Positions 32,740 through 41,603 of a stretch of 64,000 bases of DNA are shown here, piece after piece. The notes under the pieces are model-generated. The model saw only the letters and a program-made list of their open reading frames with translations, did no database searches and was not told the DNA's origin. The DNA comes from Williamsia sp. DF01-3. GTDB lineage: Bacteria > Actinomycetota > Actinomycetes > Mycobacteriales > Mycobacteriaceae. Where the stretch lies: positions 1 to 64,000 of the forward strand of contig NZ_JALKFS010000002.1 of assembly GCF_023051145.1 (NCBI RefSeq), in the 5' to 3' direction. Both the position numbers and the translations under genes were made by a program. Each line of letters begins with the position of its first letter. The stretch's first letter is position 1.

Positions 32740-34352
32740 TTATGAACCGTTGTCAGTGAGTGCGGGACGAGGCAACGTCGGCAGCGACGGCGCTGACGAG
32801 GATGTCAAGGGCTCGTCTGTCTGCGATTCGGACGACGACACCGCCGGGGTCGAGCTGGGCACCGACGGCACCGGGACACCAGAGACCGGAGAGGCGGAGT
32901 CGTAGTTCAGGAGCCCGTCCGCGTTGTACGGAGTGAACGTGTCACCGGCGAGATCGTTGGCCAACGCTGCAAACCATTGCGCCACATACAGGGTCGAGTT
33001 CGCCCCCGTCGTGGTCGCGGCGTCGTTGGTGTACGAGCCGTGCGCAGCCGTGGTCTTCCAATAGTTGATCATCGTCGACACGTCCAGGAGCTCTTCGTTG
33101 TCCTTGACGTTGGCCTTCACCGCGTCGAAGGCCTCGTTGGCCCACCGGTTGACCGTGGTCGGAGGCACCAGGTCCACCACCGCAGCACCGAGCTTTGCGG
33201 CCAAAATGCCCAGGGCAGCAGGCGGATTAGCCAGGCCGACCGTTGCCAGTGCGCCGATGGTGTCGGGAGTGAAGGTGGTGCGCAGCACCGTGGTGACAGC
33301 GTTGAAGCCGATGGTGCCGACCTTGACCACAGCGTTGATCGCCTCGGGGATCGTCGGCATCGGGGTGCGCGGGTCAGAGGCGGTGGCCAGTCGCTGAGAA
33401 ATCGTCTCGGTCGGTGAGTACGACAGGTCAGCCAGCGTTTCACCCTGGACGTCTTCGTTGATGACCTCGACGCCGGCCTTGATCGACGTCAACGCCAACG
33501 CTTGACCGAGGGAGGTCAGTGAGCCGACCGGGTCGGCCTGGTCGAGTTCGGACTGGCCACCGATGTTGGCCACTAGATGCACGATCGGTGAGTCCGCTGG
33601 TGCAGCGCACGCCAAATCGCCGGGCGCGCAACGATCCATCACTCGGCCGGACAGCTCTCCGTATCCGCTGGACTGATCTGCCGTGGGGCCGATTCCCCGC
33701 CGCTCACCTCACCCTGCTGGGGTGCGGGGATCTGAGCGAGCGATTCGCCGCTGCTACCGGGTGCCGGTTCGGGGGCGGTCTGATCCGATGCACCGGGGAA
33801 CAATGGTGCGTTCGTCGGGCGGGCCGGGTTGCCGAACAAGGCCACACCCGCGACCCGGTCAGCATCGATCGGGCCGTTGCCGGCACCGATCTGTTTAGCG
33901 ACGTTCGCCGCCGCGTGCGCGCCCTGCGAGTAACCGGCGAACGCGAAATCAGTGTCTTCGCACTTGTCGGCGATCTGAGTGATCATCGACGACAACCGGT
34001 CCATCGCGGTGGTCACCGATGCCGCGTACGGTTCCTTGCCGCCCTCGACCGCTCCACCAAACCCGGCCGGATACGGCACATATGCCCGGGCCACCTTCGA
34101 CCCCGCCAAGGCCAGCAACGGCCGCATCACTGACCCGAGCATCCCGCCGTCAGTGTCGACCGGAGCATCTTCTGAGGACTCCCCCGTGCCCTGAACACCG
34201 AGGACATACAGCGTCGGGCAGCCGCCCGGCGTGCTCGGCGCAGCCGCTGCCGTCCCGGCAGCAGCGCCCACCGTGACGGCCGCGACGGTGAGGAAGGCGG
34301 CGAGTAAAGCGGTGAGGCGGGAAGCTGTTGAACGGCAGCAAAAAACGGGCAT
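32740..34352 (-). pseudogene. Cutinase-family secreted esterase, frameshifted; first gene of transfer operon
   Basis: ATG 34352 follows GGAAGG. The signal peptide ends near TAAAAPST. The cutinase domain has the serine nucleophile in FAGYSQGAHAA and DRCAPGDLACAAPADSPI, which holds the C-terminal Asp/Cys region. The frame is lost in a GGGG run near 33693; one extra G gives SGGGIGPTADQSSGYGELSG and a 537-residue protein. The last 270 residues are an extension seen in long mycobacterial cutinase-like proteins. It may act on mycolate esters or envelope lipids during mating; this is inference. Confidence 0.7.
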
Positions 34353-34575
34353 AGAAGTGCCTTCCAGGCAGGTGGTGCGGGCGGTTAGGTCAGCGGGTGC
34401 GGGGAACGCGCACCCGGCGGGAGACAGCGCGTTCCATCGAGTGGCCAAGCGGGCACGTTTGGACGGTTGTCTCTCGCGGTGGCAGACAGATGTAGCCGAC
34501 TGGCTGGGCCGGGCAGTGGACCCGACTGGATGGGGCACAAGAGGTCGCCGTGGCACCTAAACTGGAAGAGCTAGG
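34353..34575. other. Leader of the transfer operon without a gene
   Basis: No supported coding sequence. The mRNA leader of the minus-strand transfer operon would run here, between the two loop-motif hairpins and the cutinase start. No clear promoter could be placed by eye. Confidence 0.4.
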
Positions 34576-34665
34576 TGAGTGTTTAGACGGCAAATCTTGA
34601 ACACTTACTTGGTGCTTCTCGCCCTGGGAGAGGTCAGACGGCAAATCAGGCCCTCTCCCAGGGCG
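34576..34665 (-). promoter_or_regulatory. Two loop-motif hairpins before the transfer operon
   Basis: Minus strand. Hairpin 34665-34620 has a 14-bp perfect stem (CGCCCTGGGAGAGG / CCTCTCCCAGGGCG), loop GCCTGATTTGCCGTCTGA. Hairpin 34607-34576 has stem TAAGTGTT / AACACTCA (one G-U pair), loop CAAGATTTGCCGTCTA. The loops share GATTTGCCGTCT; the stems are unrelated. The first could work as an intrinsic terminator, so an attenuator is possible. Confidence 0.6.
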
Positions 34666-35100
34666 CCCCCGACTTTCGAGGCTTTGTTCCTTCTCAGTGC
34701 TGTGCGCTGCGGCAACAACAGTTGGCGGAGCTGTAGGTGCGACGGAAGTCACCATCTTTGACCTTCAAAGGGTTGTGAGTGGGTCGAACCGCCTACCCTT
34801 GAAGGGTCAGCAGTCCGTTGGAGCGGTCGCTGATAGACCCCGGGTTCCTTAGGACGTCCAAATCTCAGAGGAACTCGGTGTCGAGCAATTCAGGGCGGTG
34901 TCAGCACAGCTGCACCACCTTGTTTAAGGGGACCGGGAACGTCGTACGGAGCGCCAACTCACCGACGTTTCCGGTCTCTCTAGCTTGTTCGTTCGAAAGA
35001 AGACCCTCTTTCCAGGAGAGTGTTCGCTTCCTAGATCGTTCTCACTATAACATCTCAACAAAGCGTTCTCTAGTGATTGCGAGGAGAGGTCTAGTGCAGA
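34666..35100. other. Divergent intergenic region
   Basis: No supported gene. Separates the minus-strand transfer operon from the plus-strand regulator. A short palindrome ACCCTTGAAGGGT is at about 34794-34806. TATAAC near 35046 could be the -10 of the regulator, but no good -35 is visible. Confidence 0.35.
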
Positions 35101-35586
35101 GTGTCTAGCTATGACGCCCCAGTGCCTAGCAGCGGTTCCGTGAGCCGTCGAGTACTGCGAGGCTTCTCCCCCAGTGCCCTCACGGAGGCTCGAACGCGAG
35201 CTGGCCTGACCCAGGGCGAGCTGGCTCGCATCGCTGGCGTGGGAAGAACGACGCTGTACCAGTGGGAGATGGGCGTGCGCTCGCCCCAGGTCGACGTTCT
35301 CGCCAGTGTTGCCCGCGCGCTGGATATTTCGCTCTCCGAGCTGGTGAGCGTTCCCGTGGATGAACGTTTTCCTGGCGACTGGCGCGTTCTGCGTGGTTTG
35401 ACTCAACCTCAGCTTGGAGTTGCGGCCGGCATCAGCACCACGATGGTCGGTGCGATCGAGCGCGGCGAGGCTGAGTTGAGTGAGCAAACCGCGCGCGCAT
35501 TGGCGGATGCGTTGTCTGTCAACGAAACTGAGTTGCGCGCTGCTTACCGGCGAGCGAGGAACCGTCCCACTGGAACGCCTGCTTAA
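35101..35586 (+). CDS. Tandem two-domain XRE-type regulator
   Basis: 161 residues from GTG 35101 (GAGGAGAGG upstream; GTG 35140 is an alternative). Two Cro/CI-type helix-turn-helix domains in one chain: residues about 23-80 (RAGLTQGELARIAGVGRTTL) and 95-150 (RGLTQPQLGVAAGISTTMVG). Two DNA-reading heads suggest binding to a repeated or bent operator. Placed between the transfer operon and rep, it is a candidate master regulator. Confidence 0.8.
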   Translation: MSSYDAPVPSSGSVSRRVLRGFSPSALTEARTRAGLTQGELARIAGVGRTTLYQWEMGVRSPQVDVLASVARALDISLSELVSVPVDERFPGDWRVLRGLTQPQLGVAAGISTTMVGAIERGEAELSEQTARALADALSVNETELRAAYRRARNRPTGTPA

Positions 35587-35821
35587 TATCGCCATAAATC
35601 CCCCCGGATGGTTGATGCACGAAGTGACGCCCTGGAAAGCGGTCGTCACAAAATGACTGACCGACCAGTGCGTCTAACCATCCGAGTCTGGAATCCCAAG
35701 ATCCGGGGTGTGCCGACATGGCAATCGGATGCCAATGTCTGCGTGGAGAAGCAAACCACAGGGTCGTCGTGCGTGCAACGTGACCCTCAGGATCACGTTT
35801 GATCGAGCAGCCCCCGCATTC
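35587..35821. other. Gene-free stretch before the rep region
   Basis: No supported coding sequence and no clear promoter. It leads into the 13-bp inverted repeat described next. Confidence 0.35.
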
Positions 35822-35862
35822 TGTATCAGCTACACCGCGTGTCGCTCGCTGTAGCTGATACA
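35822..35862. promoter_or_regulatory. Perfect 13-bp inverted repeat before the rep region
   Basis: TGTATCAGCTACA and TGTAGCTGATACA separated by 15 bases, 63 bases before the small gene at 35926. It could be an operator, a replication-control site or a recombination site. The spacing puts the arm centres 28 bases apart, not a simple multiple of one helical turn. Confidence 0.5.
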
Positions 35863-35925
35863 CATTCGTGCCAGTATTCGACCTGGCGCTCCTTTTCAGT
35901 TCGATTCGGAGAGAAAGGACATCAC

Positions 35926-36132
35926 ATGGCTCGCCGATCCCTCGGCCCCCGAAAGGGTTACCTCGTTCGTGTGCCTGAGCCCGTTGACCTTCAAGCCTTG
36001 GCCCAAGAAGCTGGCTACTCGGCGTACTCGCGTTATGCAGCAGATGTGTTCTGCGAGAAGGCCGGTCGCCCAGATCTGATGATCGGGCCTGACCTCAAAG
36101 CAGCCGAGCAGCAGCTTCGGTTGCCCGCATGA
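35926..36132 (+). CDS. Small RHH-like protein upstream of rep (68 aa)
   Basis: GAGAAAGGA precedes ATG 35926. A basic start (MARRSLGPRKGYLVRVPEPV) leads into a strand-helix-helix pattern (LQALAQEAGYSAYSRYAADV) like ribbon-helix-helix copy-control proteins. Its place between a palindrome and the replication gene suggests control of rep expression. A terminator separates it from rep. Confidence 0.55.
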   Translation: MARRSLGPRKGYLVRVPEPVDLQALAQEAGYSAYSRYAADVFCEKAGRPDLMIGPDLKAAEQQLRLPA

Positions 36133-36170
36133 CATCACAGGATGGTGTGACAGAGCACTCGTAAAAAACG

Positions 36171-36202
36171 AAAGGCTCTCCGGTTGGAGCCGGAGAGCCT
36201 TT
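36171..36202 (+). terminator. 13-bp terminator hairpin between small gene and rep
   Basis: AAAGGCTCTCCGG / CCGGAGAGCCTTT with loop TTGGAG, flanked by an upstream A-rich run (GTAAAAAACG) and a downstream TTTCT. It is symmetric enough to work on both strands, or as an attenuator ahead of rep. Confidence 0.65.
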
Positions 36203-36258
36203 CTAAAGCTTGAGAGTCGAGCGCCACACTCGATCTCTCGGACCCCGAAGGGACTGTC

Positions 36259-37524
36259 TTGCCAGACAGGTCTCAGGGTACCGCGCACCCTTTTGTGCGT
36301 GCAATCCCTGCACATCACGTGTCGGACACAGAATCCGACCTAGTTCTCAAACCGCGGGTGTACTGCGGTTCTTCTCCGAAGCAACCCCGGCGCGGTCACG
36401 CGACCACGCGCTTCGGCCCCTTGACCGCGATCGTTGCTCGTTCGCGGCCGGGAGCGAGCAAAGAGAAGATCCTCGAGGTGCTGCGCACACGTGACCGCAT
36501 CGCCCTTGATGTCGGTCGTCGCGCTTACGCCGGCGTCCCCTGCTGGCATACCGCTGAGCGGTGGCTCACCTGGGACGTTCAGGTTGCGTATGCCCTGCAC
36601 TACGACCGGATCCGGCCCTTGATCGGCGCGCACGGAACCTCCCGAAAGAGCGACATCGCGCTCAAAACACTGGTGAAGATTGCCGCCGCACACGCAGTGC
36701 ATGCCGATTTCGGGACCGGACGCAACTGCCGGCCGACGGTAGAGCTGATCGCCCGCATCACCGGATACAAACCACGCACCGTCTCACGAGCCCGCAAAGT
36801 CCTCGTGCACCTGGGCCTTGCAACCGAAATCCTGCGCGGCCGCCAACGCACCCTAGGCGAACGACTGGCCTCACACCGGGTCGGAGACAGCAGCCAAGGC
36901 TGGGCCAGCGTCTACGCCCTCCACGGCGTGCAGGTTGTGGATAAACGCCGAGGTCACACCCAAGCGGCACCCCACCTCGTAGAGCGCCCTTTAGGGCGTA
37001 CCTCCCACCCCCGTAGCTACTCACTAACCCACACCGGCGATGCCGGAAAACTCAAAGGCCGCGCTGCGCGCGACCGAGCTCCCGACGAGAGGAGGGGCCG
37101 CCGTCCCGAACCCGAGCAGAAAGGCGCGTTACTGGCCATCAAATGGCGTCAGAACCCGCAATCACCGCACTGGGCGCGCAAGTACTCCCCCGCCGCCTGG
37201 TCTCACGTACTCACCAAACCAGCGGCCCACGGTTGGACCGACCGCGACCTCAACGCACTGCTCCGCGACTACACACTCACCGGCAACGGCAACTGGATCG
37301 CAGCAAACCCCCACCGCCCCATCCCCCTGCTCGCCATGATCCTCAACAAACACGACGACCTGCACAACCGACCAGCCGCCATCGACGACGCCCGCGAACA
37401 TGAGGCCCGCCAAAAACAGATGGCAATTCACACCTGTGGCCGCTGCGACGAACAAGGATGGCAACTGCCCTACGGCGATACCGCCGTGCGCTGCGCCCAT
37501 CCGAAGGACCTTGTTGGCCAATGA
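36259..37524 (+). CDS. rep: Replication initiator protein
   Basis: 421 residues if started at TTG 36259; later GTG codons are possible. The core WHTAERWLTWDVQVAYALHY, the winged-helix part TVELIARITGYKPRTVSRAR and a Cys-pair end (CGRCDEQGWQL ... CAHPKD) match actinobacterial theta-type plasmid initiators with a helix-turn-helix fold. ATGA overlap with the P450 gene. The origin is probably near the upstream repeats, but no iterons are evident. Confidence 0.72.
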   Translation: MPDRSQGTAHPFVRAIPAHHVSDTESDLVLKPRVYCGSSPKQPRRGHATTRFGPLTAIVARSRPGASKEKILEVLRTRDRIALDVGRRAYAGVPCWHTAERWLTWDVQVAYALHYDRIRPLIGAHGTSRKSDIALKTLVKIAAAHAVHADFGTGRNCRPTVELIARITGYKPRTVSRARKVLVHLGLATEILRGRQRTLGERLASHRVGDSSQGWASVYALHGVQVVDKRRGHTQAAPHLVERPLGRTSHPRSYSLTHTGDAGKLKGRAARDRAPDERRGRRPEPEQKGALLAIKWRQNPQSPHWARKYSPAAWSHVLTKPAAHGWTDRDLNALLRDYTLTGNGNWIAANPHRPIPLLAMILNKHDDLHNRPAAIDDAREHEARQKQMAIHTCGRCDEQGWQLPYGDTAVRCAHPKDLVGQ

Positions 37525-38924
37525 ATGCGGTATGGAAACCTAGCCCCATGGCCACAGATCTGAGCAGGCTTCCGCATGCTCCTGGACGACTCCCACTTCT
37601 CGGCGACGTCACAAGCGTGGACCGCCACAAGCCCACTCAGCATGAAATGGCGCTATCACGAGACTTAGGGCCGATATTCCAGCGCAAACTCTTGAAAGAT
37701 CGGCTGGTCATCGTGGCCGGCAGTGAACTGGCGAACGAGTGCGCCAACGAAGACAACTGGGCGCGAGCTCTGCTCGGACCAGGGCTGAGCCTGCGGAAAG
37801 TCGCCGACGACGGACTGTTCACCGCGCGCACCTCAGACCCAGCATGGGGACACGCTCGTCGAGTGCTGACGCCGGCCTTCACCCAAGACGCCATGCGCGT
37901 GCACCACGAGGCGATGCTCTCTGTGGCCGACGACCTGCGCGACAGCTGGACGGGTTCTAACTCGGACCTCGTCGATGTCACCACTGCGATGACGCACACG
38001 ACACTCGAAGTGATCGCACGAGCCGGATTCAGCATGGGTTTTGGCCTATTCGGTGATCAAGGCGGTTCAGTCGAGAACGCTCGGGCGTTCCTCGATGCAC
38101 TAGGTCGCACACTGGTGTGGGCCTCCGAGTCCACCAACGACCTTCCCATCATCGGGCACGTACGAGAGGCATTGCGCCAACGCCAGCTTCGTAGCGACAT
38201 CGCCACCGTCCAATCGACGGTCGATCACATTATCGAGATCCGCACAGACGCTGCCCAGGTTAAATCGACTGATCTGCTCGATCTGATGCTCTCCACCGCT
38301 GACCCGGAAACCGGGGAGTTGCTCGACCACAACAACGTTCGCAACCAAATCCTGACGTTCCTCGTGGCCGGCCACGAGACCACCGCATCACTGCTTGAAA
38401 CCACGCTGTTCTATGTGGCCCAAGATGCTGGCCTTCAAGATCGGCTGCGCACGGAGGCAGCAACACTGAAGGCTGCGGATTATGCATATACGGCCGTTGC
38501 AGGCTTGCGGGACATACGCGCCACCCTGAACGAGGTCCTGCGGCTTTGGCCTCCCCTTCCCGGTCTCTTCCGTGTGTCGCGCCGCGATCAAACGCTGGGT
38601 GGGTACCACGTCCCAGCAGGGCGAGCGGTTTTCGTGCTGGCCCTAGCAGCGCAGCGTGATCCCGCTGTGTGGGGTGATTCTGCCGACGATTTCGACCCGT
38701 TCCGGCCTAAACCGGCGCGGAACGCGTTTTTCCGGCCGTGGGGTATTGGCCCGCGCAGTTGCATTGGCCGCGCGTTCGCCTTTCACGAAGCAACATTGCT
38801 TATCGCGCACATTCTCAACAATTTTGAGCTGTCCGCGCCGGCACCAGCGCAGCTGAATATCCGCGAGCGCGGCGCGCTACGTCCTGAACCGTTCCACGTG
38901 AAAGTTGCTAGCCTCGCTAAGTAG
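37521..38924 (+). CDS. Cytochrome P450
   Basis: 467 residues from ATG 37521 (GAAGGAC upstream; ATG 37548 is an alternative). The I-helix is LVAGHETTASLL, the K-helix EVLRLWPP (ExxR), and the heme loop WGIGPRSCIGRAF, in which Trp replaces the usual Phe of FxxGxRxCxG. Overall it resembles CYP102/fatty-acid-hydroxylase-type heme domains without a fused reductase. Ferredoxin and reductase partners are not in the window. The ATGA overlap with rep is odd and suggests cargo inserted at the rep stop. Confidence 0.85.
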   Translation: MNAVWKPSPMATDLSRLPHAPGRLPLLGDVTSVDRHKPTQHEMALSRDLGPIFQRKLLKDRLVIVAGSELANECANEDNWARALLGPGLSLRKVADDGLFTARTSDPAWGHARRVLTPAFTQDAMRVHHEAMLSVADDLRDSWTGSNSDLVDVTTAMTHTTLEVIARAGFSMGFGLFGDQGGSVENARAFLDALGRTLVWASESTNDLPIIGHVREALRQRQLRSDIATVQSTVDHIIEIRTDAAQVKSTDLLDLMLSTADPETGELLDHNNVRNQILTFLVAGHETTASLLETTLFYVAQDAGLQDRLRTEAATLKAADYAYTAVAGLRDIRATLNEVLRLWPPLPGLFRVSRRDQTLGGYHVPAGRAVFVLALAAQRDPAVWGDSADDFDPFRPKPARNAFFRPWGIGPRSCIGRAFAFHEATLLIAHILNNFELSAPAPAQLNIRERGALRPEPFHVKVASLAK

Positions 38925-38974
38925 CAGGTCACCCATGGTTTTTGTGCGGACCGGTACAGCTAGCATGGCCCCCC

Positions 38975-39991
38975 ATGAGCTGGTACATCATCGAAACCCT
39001 CGAGCGCCCGCCCACCATGTCCGTGGTTTTCAAGGACGGCAGCCGACGGGATTGGGCCAACGTTCAAGGCCTACGACGTGACACGAACGTTCACTCCGAG
39101 ACGCTGGTCAAAGCCCTAGAGGAGGTCCGGCAAAGCGGGAAGCCGGTCAAACCGATCGAAGTCCCCGGCTATCAGGGACCAAGACTGGTGTCCGCAATCC
39201 CGATCTTGAGCTACGACAGACAGGTCTACGGAATCCAGTTGTGGGTGGGCGGACTTCAGGAAGAAATTCCCCACCCCCGAATTACCGCCGCGACCACCTG
39301 GGATGCGAAAACACTGCAGGTCAGCCAGGGCTTGGAGTCGTGGCTGATGAGCACAAACGACGCTGACGGGTTTCGGCGCAATCGGAACTCCGGTGAGTTC
39401 ATGCGGAAAGTCGTTCGGTTTGACGGAGTTGACGAGCTCACCGAGCACGCAATCAACCCCATCGAAGGCCGAACCCTCGAATCCGACGTCGTCGTCCTGC
39501 ACGACGAGGGTCACCTGATGCGTTGGCATTCAGTCGTGCGAAATCGCAACGATGACGAGGCATTTGGACTCCGAAGCATCATGCATGACGTATCGGACAC
39601 GCAAGATCCACAGGTAGGCGCCCTCGAACACCTAGGAGTGACCGAGGCCGACCCAAATGGGAACGTTTCTGCGCTCATTGCTTTTCCAAATGGAAACGAG
39701 ACGGTTGTCGTGGTCAAGTTTCTGACCCAACCTCCACACTGGATTGACTACCGCCTTGACGGCTCGAACGACATCATCCACCCAGAGGACTGGCCGCTCC
39801 TTCGGCGCAACCAGAACATACTCTCGGCCGGAACCCCCGGCGCACGGGTCAAATCTCAGGTGCGGATTCGTACCTCCGACCCAGAAAAATGGGTCGCAGT
39901 GAACCTAGTGGAGTGGCGGTACCCAGGCACCGTTGGCGACAAGCTCCACATTGTCCAGTTTTCTCGCGTCACCCCCGCCAGCGAAACTTGA
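38975..39991 (+). CDS. DUF5593/PAS-like protein
   Basis: 338 residues. The N-terminus MSWYIIETLERPPTMSVVFK and overall layout match mycobacterial DUF5593 proteins, which carry PAS-like sensor folds. The middle holds HEHAINPIEG-type and LMRWHSVVRNRND segments; the end has PHWIDYRLDGSNDIIHPEDW, a PAS signature. No output domain or membrane segment is seen. Probably a cargo sensor protein; function unproven. Confidence 0.6.
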   Translation: MSWYIIETLERPPTMSVVFKDGSRRDWANVQGLRRDTNVHSETLVKALEEVRQSGKPVKPIEVPGYQGPRLVSAIPILSYDRQVYGIQLWVGGLQEEIPHPRITAATTWDAKTLQVSQGLESWLMSTNDADGFRRNRNSGEFMRKVVRFDGVDELTEHAINPIEGRTLESDVVVLHDEGHLMRWHSVVRNRNDDEAFGLRSIMHDVSDTQDPQVGALEHLGVTEADPNGNVSALIAFPNGNETVVVVKFLTQPPHWIDYRLDGSNDIIHPEDWPLLRRNQNILSAGTPGARVKSQVRIRTSDPEKWVAVNLVEWRYPGTVGDKLHIVQFSRVTPASET

Positions 39992-40292
39992 TCGCCCGTG
40001 CCGCCCCACGATGTGACGAAGTCTTGAGGGGGACGCCCGCTTGGCTCAACCGTGCGCCAGGGGTAAACGACAAACCCCGGCCCGCCGGAGTTTCTGCAGG
40101 TAAACCCGGATCGCGAGCGATCCAATGCATGTATGCATGTATGCATGTATGCATCCAGATCGTTCGGGAGGTCACTACCCTTCCTAGAGGTCGTACTTGC
40201 ACGCATACATGTATGTATACCTGCAAACAGTCTTGCTTGTCAGCCTGTAAACAGTCTTGCGTGCACACTTGCAGGCATGGCAGTATGTGTGT
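39992..40292. repeat. parS: Partition-site repeats upstream of parA
   Basis: 40125-40154 is three and three-quarter units of ATGCATGT. 40206-40220 holds ACATGTATGTAT, also found beyond the parB-like gene. Direct repeats CTGCAAACAGTCTTGC (40221-40236) and CTGTAAACAGTCTTGC (40245-40260) are 24 bases apart. No gene is present. This is a strong candidate centromere and parA operator. Confidence 0.6.
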
Positions 40293-41087
40293 ATGTCGTC
40301 GAACTCGTACATTCTTGCGGTAGCGATGCAAAAGGGCGGCGTGGGCAAGACCACCACCGCCAACAACATTGCTTACGAACTCCATCTCGCCGGTCTCAGC
40401 GTCCTTCTCATTGATCTTGATCCGCAGGCCAACGCCACAGACGGGTACGGCGTGGAGCTCGGTGACGACGACGGCACGATGTACGAGGTGCTCGTGCCGG
40501 ACCGGGGGCTACGGATGCCCCTGGCGGAGGTGGTCCAACGGACCGAAAACGGAGTCGACGTCGCACCGTCATCCGACAGTCTTTATGCGTTGGAACGGAC
40601 CGGGCTCGGCCCAGGGGGAGAGAATCGGCTCAAGGTCGCTATTGACGCGTTGCCCGACCCGTACGACGCGATCGTCATCGACTGCCCGCCGGCACTAGGT
40701 CCCATGACGACTTCGGCGTTCGCGGCGGCAACGGATGTCCTTGCCGTCGTTTCGCCAGGAGGTCCAGACGAGCTCAAGGGGCTCACTGCTCTGGCGAACA
40801 ACGTCTACGACGCCCAGGAACTCCTCAACCCACAGGTCGACATCCGCCATGTGCTGCTCGCCAACTACAACGGTGGCTCGGCGCTGGCGAAGGGAATCCG
40901 TTTAAACCTCGAGCGGGACTGGCCAAACGAGTATTTGGGCGAAATTAGCCGCACCGTTCGAGTGGGGGAGGCTAAGGACAAGCGCGTACCCATCGCCGTC
41001 TGGTCCCCAAGCTGTACAGCCGCACTCGACTATCGAGCCGTGGCTAAGGAGCTCCTCAAGCGCCTCGACAACGCCCGCTCCGCTTAA
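40293..41087 (+). CDS. parA: ParA partition ATPase
   Basis: 264 residues. Deviant Walker A KGGVGKTTTANNIA at about residue 14, LIDLDPQANATDGYG (Walker A') and AIVIDCPPALG (Walker B). No N-terminal helix-turn-helix, so it is a short ParA of the type Ib/ParF style, needing the small partner downstream to bind the repeats. ATG 40293 follows the repeats with no clear ribosome-binding site, so it may be leaderless. Confidence 0.88.
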   Translation: MSSNSYILAVAMQKGGVGKTTTANNIAYELHLAGLSVLLIDLDPQANATDGYGVELGDDDGTMYEVLVPDRGLRMPLAEVVQRTENGVDVAPSSDSLYALERTGLGPGGENRLKVAIDALPDPYDAIVIDCPPALGPMTTSAFAAATDVLAVVSPGGPDELKGLTALANNVYDAQELLNPQVDIRHVLLANYNGGSALAKGIRLNLERDWPNEYLGEISRTVRVGEAKDKRVPIAVWSPSCTAALDYRAVAKELLKRLDNARSA

Positions 41088-41102
41088 GTGGAAGGAAAGT
41101 CA

Positions 41103-41549
41103 ATGACGAAGACGCCTGGTATTACGCCCCAGTCGACGCGGCCGACAAGACGTCAGGCCCGGGAGCAGGCCACCAGCTTGGCCGCGGTTGTTGCCCCAGT
41201 TAGCAGCCCGGATCCGGTGCCAACGCCCCCAGCGTTGCAGGTCGAGCCCGAGCCAACAGCGCCGACCGAGCCGACCGAGCCGGCCGCGCCGACCCAGCCG
41301 GCGGCCGCGGAACCCAAAACACCCCGGAAACCGGCTGTCACCCCGTCTGACAGGGGAGCGGGCAAGCGGCTAACGGCGCCGAAGCGAACCCCCAAAGTTC
41401 CGTTCTCCACTCAGATCGAAATCGGCACGGCTCGCCGCCTGGACTGGTTGGTGCGCGAACGGCGCTACAAGCTCACAGATATCACCGGCGATGCGCTCGA
41501 TGAGCTGTTCGACAAGCTTGGCGTGCCAACCGCGGACGACCTCGCCTAA
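41103..41549 (+). CDS. parB: ParB-like partner with C-terminal RHH domain
   Basis: 148 residues. A disordered Pro/Glu/Thr-rich N-terminus (EPTAPTEPTEPAAPTQPAA) is followed by a C-terminal ribbon-helix-helix-like domain (STQIEIGTARRLDWLVRERR; YKLTDITGDALDELFDKLG). GGAAAG precedes ATG 41103. In type Ib systems such small proteins bind the centromere and stimulate ParA. It starts 15 bases after parA. Confidence 0.72.
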   Translation: MTKTPGITPQSTRPTRRQAREQATSLAAVVAPVSSPDPVPTPPALQVEPEPTAPTEPTEPAAPTQPAAAEPKTPRKPAVTPSDRGAGKRLTAPKRTPKVPFSTQIEIGTARRLDWLVRERRYKLTDITGDALDELFDKLGVPTADDLA

Positions 41550-41579
41550 CTGCATGCATGTCTACATGTATGTAGATGC
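41549..41579. repeat. Downstream partition repeat
   Basis: TGCATGCATGT and CTACATGTATGTAG (arms CTACAT / ATGTAG) directly after the parB-like stop. The ACATGTATGTA core also occurs upstream of parA at 40206-40218, so the operon is bracketed by related sites. Confidence 0.5.
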
Positions 41580-41603
41580 ACCTTGAGCGGGTTGCTTCCA
41601 AAC

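Noticed and set aside
40125-40260. CRISPR-like array
   Set aside because: Units are 8 or 16 bases with no unique spacers and no cas genes; they fit partition-site repeats.
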